The notes beneath the pieces are model-generated. The model saw nothing but the letters and a program-made list of their open reading frames with translations. It was not told the DNA's origin and did not search any database. Shown here in pieces: positions 14,092 to 17,724 of a DNA stretch of 17,724 bases. Location: NCBI GenBank assembly GCA_011052255.1, contig DRJJ01000235.1, forward strand, positions 1 through 17,724, given 5' to 3'. This stretch comes from Gammaproteobacteria bacterium (lineage in GTDB: Bacteria > Pseudomonadota > Gammaproteobacteria > DRJJ01). A program made the position numbers and the translations under genes. How positions within the stretch are numbered: position 1 is the stretch's first letter; the number at the start of each line of letters is the position of its first letter.

Positions 14092-15537
14092 TTAAAGTAG
14101 CGGGCTCAATAACTTTATAACATTCTGCATAGTTTTCTGGTAGCGGGGGCGCTGTTGCCACTCTGCCAGCACCAGCCGCTGTGAACGTGTACGGTACCAG
14201 TCCTGCTGCTGGCGCAATGATTCAGCAAACCTGGTATCATAAATAACCATATTGATTTCGAAATTAAGTGCAAACGAGCGGATATCGAAGTTACTCGAAC
14301 CCAGAAATGCCAGTGAATCATCAATTGTCATGCTCTTTGCATGCAACAGCCCTTTGTTAAACAGATAGATGGTGACACCACTTTTTAGCAGTCGCTCATA
14401 ATAACCCCGGGCGGCATTCCCCACCAGTATCTGGTCGGAATGCAACGGTACAATCAACTCGACCACGACACCTCGCAGCGCGACGGTCTCCATGGCCTCC
14501 AGGAAGACCTCGTCCGGTACAAAATAGGGGGTAGTGATGGTGACCCTGTGTCGCGTGGCATGCAATGCAGCCACCGCCAGGCGCTGGTAATTTTCTGAAG
14601 GAAACAACGGGCCACTGGGCAGTGTTTGTACGGCAACACCATCCTTAACCGGGCGGTTGACGTCAGGAAATGTGTCAGTCCCATCCAGCAGTTCGTCGCT
14701 TTCTGCAAACCAGTCACCTACAAACACGGCCTGCAATTCGAGTACCACCGGGCCAGTTAGACGCACCATCAGGTCGTGCCATCGTAAATTCCGGTGACCG
14801 TAACCGGCGTCGACGATATTTTGTGATCCGGTATAGGCGACCAGACCATCGATAACAATAATCTTACGGTGATTGCGCAGGTCAATGCGCGAAACCCAGG
14901 CACGTAATAAACTGACCGGCAATGCCGGGTATAATTTGACACCCGCCTTGATCAGCCGTCGTGACATCATTTTCAAAAAATGCCTGGAACCCTGTGCGTC
15001 TACCAGCAAGCGGCACTCGACACCCCGTGACACCGCACGTTCAAGCGCTGCCATAATGCGTTGTGCTGTCGTATCTACGGCAAAGATATAGATCAGAATA
15101 TGCACATGATGTTGTGCGGCATTGATATCCTCGACCAGCAGGTCAATCACCGTAGCCGTATCAGACAGCAGTGTCGCCTGATTTCCGGACATAATGGGCA
15201 TGTAGCCCAGCCGTTCAGCCAGTATGACTATCGGCAGAAATTCCTGTTCAACAATTGTGGATATATTCTCCCTGTGGGGCATGTACCGCTTGCGTACACC
15301 TTCTAGCCTTGCCAGCAGCGCCTTTCGTTTCATCAGCCGGCGGTGCGGCAACCGGTTCTCGCCAATAAACAGGTATAACAATAGCCCCGGCCAGGGCAGG
15401 AAAAAGACCACCAGCAACCAGGTCATCGCCGCACGGGGTGGATGGCGCTCGATCACAAGGCCCAGCATGACCAGTCTTATCAGCCATTCGCTGATATAAT
15501 ACAGCAATGACCAGGATGGAATAAATTCGTCGCCCAT
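14092..15537 (-). CDS. Cardiolipin synthase (phospholipase D family)
   Basis: This inner-membrane enzyme of 481 aa makes cardiolipin from phosphatidylglycerol. Two N-terminal helices (about 8-28 and 37-57) precede two PLD domains, each with a full HKD motif: H223/K225/D230 in NHRKIIVID and H399/K401/D406 in LHAKSMTID. The downstream GSQN and GSSN motifs are also present. Length and order match ClsA-type enzymes. The start at 15537 is chosen because AGGAG sits four bases upstream and the sequence begins cleanly with MGDEFIPSWSLLYY; the frame stays open 13 codons further up. Two adjacent hairpins surround the ribosome site. The DUF3096 gene follows closely. Confidence 0.95.
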   Translation of the reverse strand: MGDEFIPSWSLLYYISEWLIRLVMLGLVIERHPPRAAMTWLLVVFFLPWPGLLLYLFIGENRLPHRRLMKRKALLARLEGVRKRYMPHRENISTIVEQEFLPIVILAERLGYMPIMSGNQATLLSDTATVIDLLVEDINAAQHHVHILIYIFAVDTTAQRIMAALERAVSRGVECRLLVDAQGSRHFLKMMSRRLIKAGVKLYPALPVSLLRAWVSRIDLRNHRKIIVIDGLVAYTGSQNIVDAGYGHRNLRWHDLMVRLTGPVVLELQAVFVGDWFAESDELLDGTDTFPDVNRPVKDGVAVQTLPSGPLFPSENYQRLAVAALHATRHRVTITTPYFVPDEVFLEAMETVALRGVVVELIVPLHSDQILVGNAARGYYERLLKSGVTIYLFNKGLLHAKSMTIDDSLAFLGSSNFDIRSFALNFEINMVIYDTRFAESLRQQQDWYRTRSQRLVLAEWQQRPRYQKTMQNVIKLLSPLL

Positions 15538-15538
15538 A

Positions 15539-15566
15539 GTGCTCCTGCACCTTGCCCGTTGGCAAG
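15539..15566 (-). promoter_or_regulatory. Paired hairpins over the cardiolipin synthase ribosome site
   Basis: On the reverse strand, CTTGCC-AACG-GGCAAG (15566 to 15551) is directly followed by GTGC-AGGA-GCAC (15550 to 15539), two bases (minus the start codon) before the ATG. The second hairpin puts most of the AGGAG ribosome site in its loop. The two stems abut, so they could stack in the 5' leader. This suggests translational control (temperature, ion or protein dependent), but it is inference from base pairing only. Confidence 0.4.
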
Positions 15567-15642
15567 AGAGTAACACGATATGGAGAATATAAACTCAGCC
15601 ACGCATCAAGAAGAATTTGCGTCCCTCACAGGGTTTTACTGA

Positions 15643-16242
15643 CTACTCACCGCGGAGTGCTTTCCGTAACTGTCTCAGCTTCTCCTGATATACCTCGACA
15701 TCGCCATAATCAGCGAAGTCTTCGACCCGAGAATGTGGATTGGGGGTTCGGCGCGCGTGTTTAATCGGGCACCAGTATTGCTCTGTTCTTGCAACGACCT
15801 CACGAACATATTCGATAAGACCGTTACCATAACCACAGTATACGCAATTTAATTTCTCGATCGCATTCAGATAGCCGAGATGTTGGCGGTCTATCACCAG
15901 ATAATTCGCACGCTTCACCAGAGGAATACCATAAACACGAAAACAGATCTGCTGATAGAAAAAAATCGCCAGATCCAGCAACAAAAGTGGAAATACAACA
16001 CTGTAAATCACAGGTGCAGTCAACAGATGTACCAGTCTGGCATTGCGCAGATAAACCCAGATTCCGGTACGGTAACGTTGATTAAATTTATGGACACCCT
16101 CATCAAAGATAACCCTGCCTTTTTTTAGTGTGTATTTAAATTGGGCACGCTTCTCGAACAGTAGCTGTTCAAACTCCTGTTCGAGTTGAAGCTGGAGTTT
16201 GTGTATGTGATCGAGTATTTCATCAATTTTATATCGCGGCAT
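15643..16242 (-). CDS. Conserved membrane protein of unknown function with a CxxC motif
   Basis: The 199-aa product starts behind a strong AGGAGG site, eight bases from the ATG. Residues 5-45 form an amphipathic, coiled-coil-like helix (IHKLQLQLEQEFEQLLFEKR). A hydrophobic stretch at about 72-99 is one or two membrane helices. After it comes a conserved-looking cytoplasmic block at 118-165 (DRQHLGYLNAIEKLNCVYCG, then GNGLIEYVREVVARTEQYWC, then PIKHARR) with C133, C136 and C158. I have the impression of a widespread proteobacterial hypothetical family, but I cannot assign a name. The three cysteines plus H162 could bind a metal. The cardiolipin synthase gene lies 105 bases downstream on the same strand, possibly with its own promoter. 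Confidence 0.8.
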   Translation of the reverse strand: MPRYKIDEILDHIHKLQLQLEQEFEQLLFEKRAQFKYTLKKGRVIFDEGVHKFNQRYRTGIWVYLRNARLVHLLTAPVIYSVVFPLLLLDLAIFFYQQICFRVYGIPLVKRANYLVIDRQHLGYLNAIEKLNCVYCGYGNGLIEYVREVVARTEQYWCPIKHARRTPNPHSRVEDFADYGDVEVYQEKLRQLRKALRGE

Positions 16243-16300
16243 GGTCAGGTCCTCCTGCCAGATTTTCTGTGTTGACGGATTCCATCATATCCCCATGCGA

Positions 16301-16328
16301 GTCATTTTGTGGACAGAAATAAAATGAC
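16301..16328. promoter_or_regulatory. 8-bp inverted repeat in the promoter region of the CxxC membrane protein
   Basis: GTCATTTT (16301-16308) and AAAATGAC (16321-16328) are perfect inverted arms 12 bases apart, about 60-85 bases before the reverse-strand gene at 16242. A TATGAT -10 candidate lies at 16284-16289 on the reverse strand, which would put the repeat over its -35. The layout suits a repressor or dimeric regulator site; this is inferred. Confidence 0.35.
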
Positions 16329-16447
16329 ACATTATATTCAGTGATGCACTTCCCGGTCACTCCATTCGTCACCGAGTCTTATCAGTTTAAAGAATGAATC
16401 TGTGTGACAAGCACCTCACTATGGCATTATAGCGAGCACACGCGGTT

Positions 16448-16461
16448 TGATCAGAGGTTCC
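16448..16461 (+). repeat. Insertion-sequence tip, right-end orientation
   Basis: TGATCAGAGGTTCC differs by one base from the tips at 4-17 and (inverted) 16689-16702, and is followed by TTAA. No element body lies to its left. Confidence 0.5.
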
Positions 16462-16467
16462 TTAACA

Positions 16468-16683
16468 ATGCCAGATAGTAAAAAATTAGCCTGTGGCAAA
16501 CCATTGCATTGGCATTAGGAACCATGATCGGGGTTAGCATATTTTCTAAATTCGGCCTCGGAGCTCGAACTTGTCTACCATGGTATCAGTTACGGTGGGA
16601 TCCTCAGACGAGAGCTTCTGGAGCTGGGAGAAGAAGCCGAAAAACTGAAAATAGGTATTCCCTATTTAGCACCGAGAACATAA
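16468..16683 (+). pseudogene. Broken gene fragment: APC-type permease N-terminus joined to an unidentified C-terminus
   Basis: An ATG at 16468 opens MPDSKKLACGKPLH. About one base is missing near 16507, after which the next frame reads LALGTMIGVSIFSKFGLGAR (16509-16570). That segment is the first membrane helix of an amino-acid permease of the APC superfamily, whose starts have a G-T/A-M-I-G-x-SIF-x-x-F-G-x-GA pattern. From about 16561 the first frame resumes with ELELVYHGISYGGILRRELL, then ELGEEAEKLKIGIPYLAPRT, and a stop at 16681. That helical C-terminus does not belong to the permease helix that should follow and I cannot identify it. The fragment is flanked by insertion-sequence tips on both sides, so deletion and rearrangement by those elements is the likely cause. 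Confidence 0.55.
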
Positions 16684-16688
16684 TATTA

Positions 16689-16702
16689 GGAACCTCTGAT
16701 TA
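16689..16702 (-). repeat. Insertion-sequence tip, left-end orientation
   Basis: GGAACCTCTGATTA, preceded by TTA, is the inverse of the tip at 4-17 and pairs with 16448-16461 at 13 of 14 positions. No element body follows it; the next gene starts 34 bases later. Confidence 0.5.
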
Positions 16703-16736
16703 GGCTATCAGTTCACACACCACAGGGAGAAAAACC

Positions 16737-17426
16737 ATGCCGCAACACATCCAGTCAACCAGCCGTTATCTATGCAGCCTGCTCATTCTGTTGATATCTT
16801 CTTCACCATTACAGATGGTAAAAGCAGACTCCAGCCAACCCGCACCGGGCAACTATTGCCCAGCTGCAGATATCCTTCTGATATCCGCCGAAGATCTGTC
16901 TTCCAGCCTGGAACTTTTAATGCGATCCCGGGCAGCACAGGCCAAAGGTGACTTCGCAGAAATGGCTAGCACACTTACTGCTGCAGGGGCCACACTACAA
17001 CAGGCCGCAAGCCGCGGCGCTGCTGCTCGAACCGCATTACTAATACACAGCATTATTCTGGCCAAAGCCAATGATAACTATGAGCAATTATTGACATGGT
17101 TCCCTCTACTTCACAACGCCATTCTCACCCTGCCAAATGGCAGGGCCCAAAGTGCAGCCGAGGATGCCGTTGGACGTGCCAAGACACTTATGCAGGGAGA
17201 AGGAACGGGCGACCCGTTAGAAGAACTCAGAAAAGCACGTCATTATATTACCTGTGACGGGCTGTCTCTACCTTTGCAGATAGCACTCGATGAACATGCA
17301 CGACTCGTTTCCAAAACTTATCTGAATCACAAACTAGTAGTACCAAAAGACTATGACAAAATCATAGATTCACTACGCAATGCTATGACCTTTATCATGG
17401 AGAACAGCAAAAATCCAGTTCAGTAA
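16737..17426 (+). CDS. Secreted helical protein of unknown function
   Basis: The 229-aa product starts behind GGGAG (seven to eight bases upstream). It has a clear signal peptide: a basic start, a hydrophobic LCSLLILLISSSPLQ core, and cleavage near VKA|DSSQ at about residue 30. The mature part is almost entirely predicted helical, with Ala/Leu-rich segments such as SSSLELLMRSRAAQAKGDFA and LTAAGATLQQAASRG. There are two cysteines, in NYCPAAD and HYITCDG, which could form one disulfide in the periplasm. I do not recognise the family; the size, location and helical repeats are loosely reminiscent of YfdX-like proteins, but I see no shared motif. An insertion-sequence tip lies directly upstream and may affect its promoter. 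Confidence 0.75.
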   Translation: MPQHIQSTSRYLCSLLILLISSSPLQMVKADSSQPAPGNYCPAADILLISAEDLSSSLELLMRSRAAQAKGDFAEMASTLTAAGATLQQAASRGAAARTALLIHSIILAKANDNYEQLLTWFPLLHNAILTLPNGRAQSAAEDAVGRAKTLMQGEGTGDPLEELRKARHYITCDGLSLPLQIALDEHARLVSKTYLNHKLVVPKDYDKIIDSLRNAMTFIMENSKNPVQ

Positions 17427-17560
17427 CCCCGATAGATGTTGTTTCATATGCCAATACAGTTTCACAGAAAATATCAACCGGCTGTGTTCAGAACATATCC
17501 AGAAGGCAGTTCTCATCCCCGACACTCTTCAGCCATAGATAATATGAAGCATAACCTATG

Positions 17561-17566
17561 TATAAT
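17561..17566 (+). promoter_or_regulatory. Candidate -10 element
   Basis: TATAAT at 17561-17566 is a consensus -10, 56 bases before the ATG at 17622. No good -35 is seen at 16-18 bases upstream. It lies in the otherwise featureless gap after the secreted protein gene. Confidence 0.4.
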
Positions 17567-17621
17567 ACATTTTATTTACCAGAGCGGTAACGGTACTCAC
17601 CACCCATCAAGGAGAACCCCC

Positions 17622-17723
17622 ATGACTACCCTGTCCGTCAATATTCTGCTGGTGAGCATCCCAGTTGGTATCCGCCCAATCATTGCTGGCGGGATCACGG
17701 GAGAAGGCGGCCAGTATGGATGA
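17622..17723 (+). CDS. Short ORF, 33 aa, with a strong ribosome site
   Basis: AAGGAG (17609-17614) lies seven bases before the ATG and a consensus TATAAT is further upstream, so a real gene start is likely. The frame reads MTTLSVNILLVSIPVGIRPI, then IAGGITGEGGQYG, and stops at 17721-17723. The beginning resembles the hydrophobic start of small one-helix membrane proteins such as DUF3309, but the expected body is not in this frame. A frameshift or a genuinely short peptide are both possible. The stop falls at the window edge, so downstream context is missing. I cannot assign a function. Confidence 0.4.
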   Translation: MTTLSVNILLVSIPVGIRPIIAGGITGEGGQYG

Positions 17724-17724
17724 G

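Noticed and set aside
17436..17621. Upstream extension of the ORF at the right edge to a longer 95-aa protein
   Set aside because: The extension is His/Pro-rich with no coding character, crosses the TATAAT and the strong ribosome site, and has no ribosome site of its own.

Overview
The window most resembles a chromosomal segment of a moderately GC-rich gammaproteobacterium. The evidence is the gene order moxR–DUF58–DUF4381–batA–batB/C–batD, an iron-type superoxide dismutase, DedA, DUF202 and YfdX proteins, and Shine-Dalgarno sites ahead of most genes. I cannot name the genus from sequence alone. No tRNA, rRNA, CRISPR array, phage gene or intact transposase was seen.

Layout. (1) Positions 1-387 are non-coding mobile-element debris: an insertion-sequence tip at the left edge and a 167-bp near-palindromic miniature element flanked by TTAA. 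(2) Positions 388-1612 carry a 55-aa small ORF that overlaps a DUF202 membrane protein by four bases, then a DedA membrane protein. (3) Positions 1835-3921 encode an OmpR-type response regulator and its sensor kinase. (4) Positions 3922-4803 look like an A+T-rich inserted cassette with one reverse-strand four-helix membrane protein; it is bounded by a 56-bp direct duplication of the kinase 3' end. (5) Positions 4972-13088 form one long forward run: a periplasmic YfdX-like protein, then the MoxR/Bat (aerotolerance-type) operon, with batB and batC fused and a 15-bp tandem repeat in the fusion. (6) Positions 13142-16242 run on the reverse strand: sodB, a 50-aa DUF3096 protein, a cardiolipin synthase and a membrane protein with a CxxC motif. 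(7) Positions 16243-17724 hold a possible operator, a gene fragment trapped between two insertion-sequence tips, a secreted unknown protein and a short ORF with a strong ribosome binding site.

How it may work together. The Bat genes encode an envelope-facing assembly: a MoxR ATPase, three VWA or VWA-like proteins, a TPR region and a large periplasmic BatD protein. The two-component system and the yfdX gene were probably adjacent before the cassette arrived, because the copy of the kinase tail next to yfdX is the one continuous with the yfdX upstream region. A TTAAY-N5-TTAAT motif occurs upstream of the regulator gene and in both copies of the kinase tail, one of them about 117 bases before yfdX. 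It is therefore a candidate operator linking the two-component system to the yfdX–bat transcript. That link is inference.

No clearly new enzymatic system is visible. The most unusual items are the duplicated kinase tail around the cassette, the shared operator-like motif, the near-palindromic miniature element and the paired hairpins at the cardiolipin synthase start.
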